Assembly: GCA_029747585.1 (NCBI GenBank)
Contig: JAPEVF010000007.1
Coordinates: 123,654-187,653 of the forward strand
Direction of reading: 5' to 3'
From: Pleurotus djamor
Lineage: Eukaryota > Basidiomycota > Agaricomycetes > Agaricales > Pleurotaceae
DNA length: 64,000 bases
Part shown: positions 1 to 11,256 of the stretch, piece by piece
Numbering within the stretch: position 1 is the first letter of the stretch
Layout: each line of letters opens with the position of its first letter
Notes under the pieces: model-generated
Database searches by the model: none
What the model was told of the DNA's origin: nothing
Seen by the model: only the letters and a program-made list of their open reading frames with translations
Position numbers and translations under genes: made by a program

Positions 1-2635
1 GACGACGTAAGGAGCTTACGCTGGACCACGGTGGAACTGCGTCGGATTTGGAGAGGATCAACCTCGACCTGTCGATCTATACCCAACTTCCTTCGGAGCA
101 TGAAGTCCGCGTTCCAATTGGTTTGGAGGAAGCTATAGATGATACGCTGCAACGATTCATGCATATATTCGGGGTGATTGCGAGGTGCGGAGTCCTTGAA
201 CCAATATGGATCGGTAAGGAGGAAGCCACAAAGATCCTGGATGAGGGGGAAGAGGTCTTTGTACTGGGGATGACAGAGGTCGGAGGGAGGATTGAGAACA
301 AGATTAACTCGCCCATCTGCTAACGGGGAGATTAGGTTTGACCAGGTGGAGCGAGCAATAGCGGTGGAGATAGCGGTAGACTCGGTGGGGGGAGGGATAG
401 CAGCTACGCTGTCAGACGCAACACTGTCAGGCTCAGGATCCGCAAACAATATCCAGACAAAAATGAGCCAAAAGATGGATTCGGCGTCGTGGTATAATTC
501 ATGCTTCAAGACACCATGGTGTTTCTCTTCTTTTAGAACCATATCTTGGCATTTGAGAAATCGCTGCTTTCGTTCTGGGTATTGGCGTTCATACTGTTCA
601 TGTGCGTGAGGCAAACATGGTACGTATAAAGGACGCGTGACGAGGGAAATTGGAGACCTCTTTTGAAGAGACCTAGCAATGTAGAGTGGCGTGCCCTTTG
701 GTTTAAGTGTAAGTACTTGCTAAGGCTCATAAACTAGCACTCAACTGTGACTTCTTTGGAGGATTCAGTAGATGCGTCTGGAGTTGGGTTGCAATTTGCA
801 GCGCGGTTAAAGTCAATGATCAGAGAGGACGGTTTCTTGTTACTGTTTGAGAATCATCAGAGAGACGCGAGCAGTACTGGCGAGAAGACATACGCCGCAT
901 CAAGGGAATACCCGACGAAGGCGTAGGTACGCGGCGGCTCCGGAATGAAGGGAAGGTCTCCATCCGGCGGCTGATCCAACGATCGGGGTATAAGGGCGCT
1001 TCCCTCGCCCAGGCCGTGATGAAGGATTCCGCGCTCCGGCTCCAACTGCAAAGGAATGAAGGTAAGGTCTCCGTCCGGCGGCTGGTCCGACGATCGGGGT
1101 ATAAAAAGGGTGTTTCCCTCGCTCAGGTCGCGATGAAGGATTCCGCGCTCTGAGTGGAGGAAGCGAGTGGCTATAGTTGTGCTCATATGAGCTAATCACG
1201 CGGAGGTTAGAGAATACCAAGACCTACTTTCAAGGTAGTTGTAGGCGTTCATGAGCATATCTTGGGGGCTTGCGATCTGCATGAATAAATGACCTTCTTC
1301 TTCCAACCCCAGCAAAACGTGACGCTTCGTTTTGCGGTCTGCTAAAGACGGGACGGTGATGGACTGGTAGGTATAGCAGGTCAGATGCACGACACCGGGG
1401 ACGTCGGGGTCATGTACTTTGCGGAGGAAATCTGGCTCATACTGGCCTTCCTCCTCCCTGACGAGTTGGCTCTTGATTACCCGTATTGGCTTGTCTTGAA
1501 AGCGAGGTGGCTGGGCAGCGTCGCTGGGAGGTCGAAAGACAAAGATATGACTCCGTGACCCGAAGGTACATTGGGCAGATCTATGAACGAAGTTGGGACA
1601 TTGAAGTTCGAGGTCTGGTCGAACATTTCCTTGTGCGCTCGGTTCATCTACGCATGAGAGCGGCTTTTGAAAAGTGATTTCATAGTAGCAAAAGGCATTG
1701 CTCCTTTCGTAACGATCCAGCCTGATTGAGGTCTGTTGCCAATAACCGGGGTGGTAAAGCAGGTAGACCAAAGCAGACATAGCCTTTGCAAGGTGATCGG
1801 TCCCCCACCGAAACGAAAAATGTTTGACGCAAAAGCCACCAATCCCGAAAAACAGGGTTGCGGTTTTGTGAGTCGTGAGGAGGCCGAAAGCGCCTCGTAA
1901 GTCGGGGCGGCTCAATAGGAGCAAGTCAAGATACGTAATCGCGTGTCGCTGCTGGGCAAGGGCGGAATCCGATGAAGAGATTTCCTCCGCAGCGAGACTG
2001 ACGCAAGGCCACGGGCAATGGTAGGTCTCCTCCTCGTCTGTAACGAATCCAGGTTTTTTCGGGGGCGACCTTCCATCAAACCAGTATTTCTTGCGGGCGG
2101 CCGTGATATCTGGTCTGGACTCGGTATCTGTGATATGCCCGGGTGGTGTGATAGCGCCAGTCTTCTTGAAGACAATAAGATCTTCTAATCAAAGAGTCAG
2201 TGGAGTACAACGATGAATGGCTATAACTTCAAGGATATGCCACAAACCATTGTCATGCCCATGTATTTCTTCTGACAGGGCGTTGGCGTCGGCGAGGAAA
2301 GTCTCGAAGCTCTGGAACTTAGGTAGATCCAACTGTTCCAAAACGTTTTCGGTGGTAGAGTCAAATTGCATCAACTCAAATAACCTCTTTAGACGCGTCA
2401 TTTCCAGATTGTCGTACGCTTTCGACTTCTGTGCACGCGTCCCTTTGCGACAAGCTTGGTCGCTTGGAGCTACGACCTCCGATTTATACACCGAGAACTT
2501 CTGGCGCTCTAGGCGGTTGTGGGTAGGAAAAAACCGGAGTATTGCTCTTGGCGTGTCTGTTTGGGGAAAAGTTGCCATTGATGGAGATGGAGAAGGACAA
2601 AGCCCTGAGTGGCTGTGCTGGCGTATCTCGCTCAA
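1..2635 (-). CDS. FunK1-type fungal protein kinase, 3' end off the window
   Basis: Predicted protein kinase of the fungal-specific FunK1 family; substrates of this family are unknown. Reading down the minus strand, the N-terminal part has the family-like GLWHILE stretch (about 2225-2250). The middle exon runs from about 2170 to 1228. The catalytic loop HRDLSEGN lies near 1110-1130, then IIDFNRA as the DFG-equivalent (about 800), GTPLYIAR (about 670-695) and HDAESIFW (about 480-500). The frame is open to position 1, so the C-terminus is missing. Introns 1171-1227, 843-893 and 696-745 restore perfect frame and have good GT-AG signals. The join between the first two coding blocks (about 2165-2230) is not resolved: the only phase-correct intron would be 27-30 nt, so a small indel or sequence error is possible. 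The start at 2635 is tentative; a second Met lies about 19 codons in. The catalytic loop region is tandemly duplicated (separate entry). Confidence 0.8.
942..1150. repeat. Tandem duplication inside the kinase catalytic loop
   Basis: Two adjacent, clearly alignable copies (about 942-1036 and 1053-1150, offset 111-114 bp) lie in one exon of the FunK1 kinase. The 1053-1150 copy, read first on the minus strand, encodes GILHRDLSEGN and keeps the catalytic Asp and Asn. The 942-1036 copy encodes GILHHGLGEGS, in which HRD has become HHG and Asn has become Ser. Both copies continue with PRSxDQPPDGDL. The frame stays open through both, so the protein would carry an insertion of about 37 residues right after its catalytic loop. 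Confidence 0.85.
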
Positions 2636-2689
2636 TATTCATTGTTTATTTGGGGTTGTCCCTCCTCGAGTCCAACAATGAGAAACGAA

Positions 2690-2850
2690 TATAGACGACG
2701 TTGACAATGATGAGAGCGAGGTTAATAAAAAGGTAAATAAAGGTAAAGATCACGAATTTTATCACAGAGGCCATCACCACTGACCAGGCGGTAACTTCAA
2801 TCTTGTTCGTCGGAAAGCAGAGGCCCTCGGGCGGCTGACACCTCTGGCAG
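2690..2850 (-). pseudogene. Degraded partial copy of the EH-like gene's 3' end
   Basis: This stretch aligns with about 14090-14250, the last codons and 3' flank of the proline-rich EH-like gene, in the same orientation. Shared blocks include TTGACAATG, ATCACAGAGGC, CCAGGCGGTAACTTCA and TCTTGTTCGTCGG, in the same order. Indels have destroyed the original frame. It overlaps an unrelated-looking open frame on the minus strand (2646-2948) with a hydrophobic run, which I do not regard as a gene. The copy lies just upstream of the FunK1 kinase. Read as a decayed fragment left by a segmental duplication. Confidence 0.6.
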
Positions 2851-4503
2851 CACATCCCGGAGCCTCCAAGACCCNTTTTTTCTGGTAGTATGACCCTCGC
2901 GCGAGGCCTCAAGCTCATTTTTGAGGCTCGCCGAAGATCTATGAGCACTTGCGCTAATCAAGCACCAGTCTCTTACTGCGTAATCCAGTCATATGTACGT
3001 AGGCCTATTGTATGGTAACAGTTTAACAGATATATCATATACAAGAACTTGTAAAACATGGACATAATTATGAGCAGTGGCTGTGGAATGTGCGAGATAT
3101 GATGATGACGAGTGACGCCAACCGGCCCAGGTGTGGCAGGAGGTGTGTCGATGATAGGCTTCAGTGGGCGCACGCTGCGCGGTAATGTATGTGCGATCTA
3201 CAATGGGTCGACCATGCCGTCTGTGATCAATTGATAGATGAAGGAGATTGGCTGGGGGAAGGGGAACGGTGCAGGCGACGACGTATATCATGTAGCAGCT
3301 CAGGGAGGGGTATCCAGGCGCTCGCGAGTCGCGTCGCTTGTTGAACCGGAACGTTAACTAATACAAGATTCGCCTCGCTCCGCTTCGGCCCCCTCATTGT
3401 CAATGAGGAGACAATATAAGTAAGCCTAGAGTCAGTGTAAAATTGATATGAGGTATGAGTATAAAGTTAATTAGGACGATAAAAAGAGACGACGTTGATG
3501 GCGACTGCGATAAAAATGCGAGAGGTCACTAGTCACTTCTAGCTAGTGCACTAGGAGATGAAAAAGGGGCGGGTTACGTGATGTCTCGGTCAACGCCGGT
3601 TATGCCAAGGATGCGACAAACAGGAACAAAGAAATAACTGTCGTATGCTTAAGATACGAGTAATTATGAGAGAAAGACTGTGTACTTGGCAACGAGGTAC
3701 ATGAACCTGTTCCCGAGGCGGTGTATCTGAATTTGAGGCGCGGATGAATGGCGTACCATCACATCATTGAGAAGCATTGAGAAGCATTGGCCTGGTACGT
3801 AAGACGTAACGCGTAAAGCTTAAAGCTTTGATTTGAAGAGGGTCTCCCATCCCTTATCTCACGTGACCCAGACGCGCGTCGCGTCGTTTCCTCGATACCT
3901 TCATCCTCCTCCTCTCCTTCATCCCACAACACTCCCCTTCATATCCTTCTTTCCCCTTCACCTCATACCCTATATCCTACATGTAAATTCCTGTATCTTC
4001 CATACCCAAATATCAGTGAATCTCCCACTCAGCATTTCTCAGTTCTCGCGCGTCCACTTCTCCTCGTCTCTCCATCTCTCTCTCCTATCGACACAGAAGA
4101 AGAGGTATTCAGCCCTCAGAAGATTCAGTTAGCCAGCAGTTATCAAGAAAGAGGTAGTCAGCCTGCAGGCCTCAATCATAGCCTTTCGCACTCGAAGACT
4201 CATCACGCGCATCACGGTCACTTATCACATCTATTCCCATCACTAATCTACTCCCATACAAAGGCACTGCAGCTAAGTACGGTTAGCCGGAGCCAACCAC
4301 TCGCGTTCACCACCCTTACCGTCCACACTACCAGAAAAACGGATCTTGGAGGCCTCAAGGTGTGCTGCCTTAGGTGGCGACTGACCGCTTTCTTCCCAAT
4401 TTCTTCCTCNAATTTAGGGGGGGGGGGGCGATGACTTGCTTGCTGCACTTGGGGTTGGCCGCAGGCGCAGGTATGGCGGACTTCGAGGAAGTCAAGCTTA
4501 GTA
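2851..4503. other. Gene-poor stretch with CT-rich tract and a local assembly gap
   Basis: No coding region could be supported. The plus strand is strongly CT-rich at about 3870-4120, which in basidiomycetes is typical of promoters, but no intact gene follows it. A single N at 4410 and a run of twelve G (4417-4428) mark a weak assembly point immediately upstream of a P450 remnant, so sequence may be missing here. Another N lies at 2875. Confidence 0.5.
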
Positions 4504-4759
4504 CCCACCACCCCCAGAATACTATGTCCAGGGCGCCGTCTGGCAACGACACCGTATGGATAATCGTTGCTAACGTCTTTGCATCAATGACCATTTCAAA
4601 GGTTAAATGCAAGGAAGGTGAAGAAGTGACGCCTCGAGGGGATATCCAGGTAATCTGTGCTATTCGTCTCAGTTGATCCAGTGGGCTGACTATTGTTCCA
4701 CATAGTCATCATATAACGGCGCGAAAGAGGGACACAATCCGTTTTGTTGTCCAGTTTAA
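4504..4759 (+). pseudogene. Cytochrome P450 C-terminal remnant
   Basis: Only the last two exons of a P450 are recognisable. The haem-ligand segment reads RILCPGRRLA (about 4518-4545). A one-base frame slip follows, then DTVWIIVANVFASMTISK, the helix after the haem loop. A good intron (4651-4705) joins TPRGDIQ to SSYNGAKEGHNPF and a stop at 4757-4759, which is the normal P450 ending. Nothing resembling the I-helix, ExxR or PERF segments is found upstream, and upstream sequence breaks at the N and poly-G at 4410-4428. It is either a truncated pseudogene or a gene cut by misassembly; the frame slip favours a pseudogene. The intact P450 at 16.6-18.7 kb has a comparable tail. Confidence 0.7.
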
Positions 4760-4887
4760 AGGCACTGAGTGCCTTCTACGTCGACTGGCGCTACTTTTGC
4801 GGATGCGACATATCCAGAACTTCAAATTGTACAAGATATAAAGACCAAGTTCTCTGGTTTACAACCATTAGCAGTAGTACGAAACAA

Positions 4888-7671
4888 TCATCTAATCTCG
4901 AACCGGTTCCACGGCACGGTCTCCATCCAACTGAGGCCAGGATCGCTTTCTTGCCTAGCAAAATACCCCACACGTCGATAGCGTACCGTGACCGATCCTT
5001 CCGAAATCACGTCAGAATCTGGCTCCGCAACTGGAACTAATATCAGTCCTTCCGCATGCTGCGCTGCTTTATTCCACCGAAGTAAAGCTATATGAACATC
5101 CTGCAAGTCATTTTCTTCACCGCAGTCAGATATCGCACCGCCGATGTGGCAAGTGCTTGGAAAGGGTAGTGGGGGCCCTCGCCGCTTCTTGCGTCTGGTT
5201 TCCTGCTAAGAAAGGAGATCGATTATAAGGCATTCATTCGCATGAGAGAGTGGGGGAGAACTAACATGATCGGGGATGCCATCTCCAGGCATGGCTCCAG
5301 GAAGTGGTCCAGACACCGCCGACTCATCAGACCCATCAGAGCTGCCGTCCGAACTGCCGGAAGGATGCCCTTGCCCGCGAGAACTGATCAATCCTGGGGG
5401 TCCATTGAGAGGTCCAACTGAGCCTTCAAGAGAAGGCCATGGCAAAGAGTCTTCTGACTGGTCGTCGTCGTCCTCTATCGCAGGAGTTTGTCGACCTGAC
5501 CGGGATTCCTCAGCAGACGATGCATCAGAGTCATCCATCCCCAATGGCCCATCGGCACGATATGACTTGGCTGGATGACCTGGATCCGCGCTATTGTCGT
5601 AGCCAGGTAAGTATACCTGTGCCCAAGGAGGAAGCTCCCAATGCCGATATGCCTTGAACAACGGTGCATGAAGCACGAGGGTTCCAGAGGTTACTTCGCC
5701 GAACGGAAGGCTTTTGTGCTTTAGAGTCACCTCGCATGAAACGACCTCGCAAGTCTCTGTCTCCTTGGAATGTTCTTCCGGTATGAGATGCCAGTCCGTC
5801 ATGATCCCGTGGTCCACCGCTGCCCAAGACCACGAAGGAGCTCTATACGATGATGGTCGATCTGAGCCGCCACTGAAGACAAACCAGCAGAGATCATCAA
5901 CTAAGGTATCCCTCCAAAGTCCCGCAAGGTACTCCGCTTTGAACACACGCTGGAACCTTTCCCCGACACTAGACATAGCGACCAACTTGTCGTCTGGATT
6001 CGTGATACCGCGTCGCATGTATTGTAACAAGCCTGACTTCCATGCAGCGCGAAATGCAGCCCATTCTTCGCGAGTAAATTGAGGAGGAAGGTATTGGTTT
6101 GGGGTGAACAGGACATCGGGTAGCCGTTGCGCAGGGGTGTATGGGAGGGCTGCGTCGCCAACAGCGACCATTGAGGTAAGGCAATGGTACTCCAGCGTTT
6201 CCGAGGTATAGATCAAGGAACGAGGTGAAACAAGACGCTCCTGGAAGCACCATGCACGCTGGTCAATGGGGTCTTTCCCATCTGCATGTTGAGGCATGTA
6301 GGTGTCTGGAGAATACAGATACACCGTCCCAATTCCAGCTCCATCAGGACAAGGAAAGCGAACCGGTATGTCAGGCTGAACGTCGTCGCCCGCGGTACGA
6401 ACTTGGAGAAAGCCGTCGCTGACTTTCTGAGCGCTGGCGGCGATGATGGTGAGATACGCATCCGCATAGATGCGAGCCATATCGCCGAGTTCCTGGATTT
6501 TGTCTTCGGCGGAATCTTGGATGATGCAAAGGCTATCGATCCACACATAGCGTATACCAAGGGCATGTGTAGTGAGAATAGCATCTTTGATGGTCTGAGG
6601 AAAATGGGTGATGTCGAGACCCTCGTGGTAGGCGGCGATGTTACTGAGACGCGTCTGATAAGGCTGAGGTTCACCCCAGCAATAACTGAGGGTTGTGTAC
6701 CATGCTTTCTCCTTGTTTGTAGAAACTAGCTGAGGATGCGAAGGGTCCAGACAATCAATGACGCGTGTGGGGAGAGATGGTACCTTGTCTCCGAGGTGCC
6801 GACAGCGTTCGTGACCTTGCTGACACTGTGAGATGCATTTGACAGCACTCTGAACGGCTTTCGAGGACGCGACATCGCGGATCATAGGTCTTGCTACCAC
6901 CACGTCGGCCGCAGGATCGTCTAGGAGAGGTAGAAGGAATAAGTTACCGAAGGGACATAGTAAAGTCAGGAACAGGCATACCGGACTCAGCGTAAAGTAA
7001 GAAAGCAGAATTAGACGTGACCCACGGATGACCATCCTTGACTTGCGTAACAGCAAGTCTCAGTTTCTGAAGTCCAGAAGGGGTATCGTTTGGTTCCGAA
7101 AGACTAACGTTGACGCGGATCCGAATGAATTCATCTTCTGTCTTGCGAGATGGGTTGAGTGGAATGATCGACCGTCCCGACTGCGCAATTTGAGCAAAGA
7201 TGTGGGTGCACCACGGACAGCCAGATTTCGCCGCAGCTTCCAACATATCTGTGGTGGTGTTGTAGACGTGAGATGGGTTGCTCTTCTCCGCCTCATCCAT
7301 TTCGGCGACGGATGCGGTATAAGTCCCATGTTCGTCAATCCATGTTGTTGGCGTTCTGAGGGCTTTGTAGAACCAAAGGTGGTCCCCAAAGGATCCACTC
7401 GCACAAAGGTCGCAACTGGACACCATCAGCGCCAATGGTAAACTGAGTGAATCAGCGTAACTCACAGTTGGCGGCTCTCCACCAGAGAACCCTTCGAACT
7501 CAACTCGTCCGCGTCAGGAACGGTATTAATCCCTCCCTGTACTTCTGGTATGTTGGTTTGCTTGCCCTCCATCCAATCGGCTTCCTTGACTTCCTCGTTC
7601 ACGCCTTCTTGGTTGTTTGTTGGTGTGCTATATAGCTCTGGTGGATCTGGTTTGGAAAAGCAGCAGCCCAT
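4888..7671 (-). CDS. HET-domain protein with predicted lipidated N-terminus
   Basis: Heterokaryon-incompatibility (HET) domain protein, a family that can trigger cell death on non-self recognition in fungi. Exons 7671-7466, 7415-6982, 6920-5266 and 5202-4888, with introns of 50, 61 and 63 nt, give an uninterrupted 869-residue protein. The N-terminus MGCCFSKP matches an N-myristoylation signal (Gly2, Ser6) with two adjacent cysteines for palmitoylation, predicting membrane attachment. A LCDLC and a CPWC motif follow. The HET core has YTTLSYCWGE and YVWIDSLCIIQD, then RAWCFQERLVSPRSLIY. After the core come APSWSWAAVD, a long acidic Ser/Asp/Gly-rich insertion (about 5290-5540) and a C-terminal YRRVGYF segment typical of HET protein ends. 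The function of this individual protein is unknown. It stands alone, with no obvious partner NLR or lipase gene next to it. Confidence 0.88.
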
Positions 7672-8588
7672 TGAGCAATATGTTCTAGAGGATGAACAAA
7701 AACATACTCACCGACGTCTTCAACATATTTAAGCGGCCTCGGGGAGGAGGTGAGGCTTCAGGGTAGCGAATTCCCTGTGACAGCCTGACATGCATGACAC
7801 TTCCCTTCTGTTCAGACCGATCGCACATCGGTTTTCTGGCATGGTGCTTCACGTAGCCATGTTTTCTGTAGGCATGCGATGGTCTCCCCAGGACCTGTGT
7901 TGTAAACGTTAGCCGGAGTGAATACTTTGGAGGAACTTGAACTTACATGTAACGAAACAAGTTATCTTGCGCGCTACTTAAGCACTTTCACCTCCCACCA
8001 CCCCACCATCAGCCTACTCCCCACCCCCGTTGATCCATCATATGATATGAGCAAGCACCATTTCATTCAGCGGTGAAGACCGTGACATAAGAATGGATTG
8101 TCCATGAATCAATGAAAAGGTTCCGTGTCAAAGCATGGGGGTTTGAACGTTTGAACGTTCAACGTTCAACCCCGAATCCAGCGGATAAACTTCGAATAAA
8201 CTTCAGAGACGTTTGTAAGTCGAACCTAGGTTACAGACAAACGGTTCAAACGGCCAACAAACGACTCACCCATTAAGTCTGATATTTCCTAACACAGAGT
8301 AGGCCCCTCCGTCTTTCGGTACGACCTCGTGGCTCCCAAATCCGTTTTAAACTTTCCGAGAGTAGGCATTGTTGAAACGTCAATTTTTCAAAGAAGAGAG
8401 GTGGGTTTAGGCAGCGAACTGAAACGGCAAAATCGAAGATGCTTGACAAGAAGTTTAGGCGCTGCGTGGGCGCCAGTCTCTAGGAGCTCTCCTGGACCCC
8501 TATACTCAGGGACTTGCCCAACCTCCAGCTCCGATCTAGGACCCTTTCTTTCCTCTATAGTCATCACATCACACATCTGTTTCTTACA
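7672..8588. other. Intergenic, divergent promoters of HET gene and gene A
   Basis: No coding region. The segment separates two genes transcribed away from each other, so both promoters should lie here. It contains a 37-bp inverted repeat (8137-8173, separate entry) and further TTTGAA-type repeats around 8180-8260. The proximal region of gene A is CT-rich (about 8510-8585). Confidence 0.5.
8137..8173. repeat. Inverted repeat built from GTTTGAAC units
   Basis: The sequence GGGGTTTGAACGTTTGAACG is followed by its near-perfect reverse complement ending in CCCC, giving a 37-bp quasi-palindrome. The core unit GTTTGAACGTTTGAAC also occurs at 20947-20962. It lies between two divergent genes. It could be a protein-binding site or a cruciform-forming element; nothing in the sequence decides. 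Confidence 0.7.
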
Positions 8589-11020
8589 ATGGAGCCAGAG
8601 AAACCAAATCCCATCCTTCCTCCACATCTACGACAGACCAACTCTACCACCATTCACAATTATGAAGATATCGACAATGATATGCAAGAATTTACCCGAC
8701 AACTGATTGCGAAGTTCGGAAAGACATACACCGACATGCGTATGAAGCATAACAATCAATTGAAGTATACGGTTGAACCTGATACCGTACGTATTTGTCT
8801 ACTCGAGAGCCTTACACGGGACTGATTCTTGTGCTCGATTTCCCTTCTATCAGTTCGCGGTAACGGATATCCGACCTCTGAATGATAATCGCTACAGAAA
8901 AGGTGTCGGACGTGGAGTTTCAGGTACGGTTATCCCCCACTATCTTGGAAACTGGGTTTTTTTCATTTTAATACTCCCTCAGGACATCCAAAACGCTATT
9001 GCTACACTATCAACGGCCTTGCCAACCTCGCTGGTGCCCAAGCCGCCTTCTACGCCATTGAACTCGACCATCTCAAGTCTGAACCCCTTTACCTGCGTAA
9101 ATACATCGAAGAACTTGCTCACCACCGCGGTGAATTATTCCCCGACGCCAACGGTTCCGCCCCCTCTCTCTCTTCACTCCTCGAGACCCCTCGCTTCGTT
9201 GGCAAACTCTGTCGTTATGCCATACACAATATCCTAGCACATCTGGGAACATGGCAGGCTATTCATGACTACCTGATAGAAATTCAGGAGTTGGACGAAC
9301 CTAGCGAGGGAGAGGGGCGTTTAACTGGTATCGAGGCGACCCCCCGCCGAAACGTCATTATGGACCATATAAAAATCCTGCTTCTTCGAGAAATAATGTC
9401 TGCAGAGAAACGTGTCCACCTAGCGCTTCACGCGCACCCAGTGGTAAGGGATATCTGGGTTCGAGTGAACGTAAGTAGAGCTCACTCTGCCTTTTCGTTT
9501 GTCGGACGCTGAACGTCACTCTGATCATTCGGTTTTCGCGTAGAATCATCCAGACTATGGAGGCGCAGTTATAGCTGCTTCGCATGAAAAGGGTGATGAG
9601 TTCACCTCGTACTTTGCGGAGCAAAGCATGGACGGAGCCATTGTACGATTCCTTGCTCGTGACGTCTGTCAGGACGATCTCCATTGGACTCCTCATGAAT
9701 GCCGTCTTGATTTGTTCAAGCCTTTGAACGATGACCCTTCGCTCTGGGCGACGTTGGAACCCTTCTTAGCCGAAAGGATTACTCAACTCCGAGAACTTAT
9801 GGTGCGTGCATTCCTCTCCCCTTCTTATTTCGAGACTCTCTCGGATCTCCGTTTCTCTTCGATTCTGCTCGCCCATACTTATCGCTGAATGTGTTCTACT
9901 CTATTAGGAGTTTGACGAATTGCTCGGGTTGCCCGTGGATGGTCCTATCCATTACATAGCGGTAAAGGATGAAGACCCTCGATACAAAGAGTTTGCCGAT
10001 GCCATGGTAGCTTCTGAGACGACATTCCAGCAGATAAACCTCGAAAAGCACATCAAGCGCATCGATTCCCTCGAGCGAGAAACACTTACGCGTAAGATAT
10101 GGCGAGATATCATCGTTGCGTTTGATAGGAAACATGGAGTGGATCTCAAAAATGTAAGTCTCGTATGGAAAGCAATTCCCTTCCGCGCAAAAGTCCATGA
10201 GTGAAATTTGACTGACGTCGGTGTTTAGTACGTAGGCTATGACCAAGGAGGTCCTTTGTGGAACATCAACTCAACGGCACGACAACCCCAAGTCCGGAGT
10301 CCTTCCCCCGAACCAGCGAAAATAAAACCCTATCGTGAAGTCGCTAGTGTTACATTCTCCACCGATGATGACGTCCAACCCGGCTCATCACGCCGAGTTA
10401 AGGTAAAGACGCGGGGTGCTCAGTCCACTTCCTCCGAACCACCGACCAACGACCACACTCCCTCTCCTCAAATCGTACTTCAATCACACGAATTTCCAGT
10501 GTTCCGCTTGAGTAAAAACTCTTTCAAGGTATTTGAGATGATCTTCACGCTTGGGCAGCGGGGGCATTTGGACTTCTCAGAGTATGCGAAAGTGAGTTTA
10601 CTCTCCTCTTCTCTATTTTCACCGTTGTTCTTTGTTCGCGTTTAACGTTGGAATCATGTAGGCCATGGTGGAAGTTGGGTTTAGCTATGACCCAAGTAAG
10701 GCTGGTTGTAGAGTTACCTTCTATCCAAATCGTACGCCACTTCACCCGGGTCTTCTCAAAACTGCTCACCCATCTTGAACCAACCTACAGCTATCCACTC
10801 CACCAAATCACTCTGCAATCACAAGTAAGTTAATTCGCCACCCTTCTAAACCTACACGCGCTGTCGCCAACACCTTCCCTTACTGACATGATCACTATCG
10901 TACAGACCTCATGGAAATAGAGATGATCTCGACCGATGGCGTCTTTACGAACTTCGACAAAGTCTGTCTGAGGCGTATGGGTGGACGCTGGAGTGGTTTG
11001 GGTTGAAGGAGGTAGCATGA
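8589..11020 (+). CDS. Conserved fungal protein of unknown function, paralogue A
   Basis: Multi-exon gene starting MEPEKPNPILPPHLRQ and ending GWTLEWFGLKEVA. It is the paralogue of the gene at 11257-13604, aligned over the whole length. Shared blocks are FTRQLIAKFGK near the N-terminus, KRYCYT followed by an HHRGELFPD/SAPSLSSLL segment, a helical region ending EKRVHLALHAHP, EKHIKRIDSLERE with KIWRDIIVAFDRKHGVDLKN, and a C-terminal domain with FPVFRLSK, VFEMIF and AMVEVGFSY. The end has HGNRDDLDRW and GWTLEWF, a pattern I associate with widespread uncharacterised basidiomycete proteins. About nine short introns are needed. No catalytic motif, signal peptide or membrane segment is seen. No function is assigned. 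The two copies are convergent, with 236 bp between their stops. Confidence 0.75.
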
Positions 11021-11256
11021 GACTTCGTCCCTGAGGTCAAGTTTCAGTTTGTACTCTAGCATTACTGTAATTTGGAGACGGAGGTTGGCTTGGTCATGGG
11101 GTGCTTGTTCTATCTCTTTCTCTTATTTACATAGTGTACCCCTTTCAGATCCAAAAGGAAAGGGTCGATAGGAGCCCGAAGTCTTACATCCTATACAACA
11201 TGAAAAATCATCGATAAATAGCGAAATTAGCATTCAAAGCATTCTAAAACGCGCGC

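Noticed and set aside
48..609. Plus-strand open frames at the left edge
   Set aside because: They are antisense to the FunK1 kinase C-terminal exon, whose minus-strand frame shows the family motif HDAESIFW.
2646..2948. Minus-strand frame with a hydrophobic run
   Set aside because: It overlaps the degraded duplicate of the EH-like gene tail, contains an N, and has no family or splice context.
3833..4132. Plus-strand frame in the CT-rich tract
   Set aside because: Composition (Ser, Leu, Pro, His, Thr from CT-rich DNA) and lack of any domain point to promoter-type sequence.
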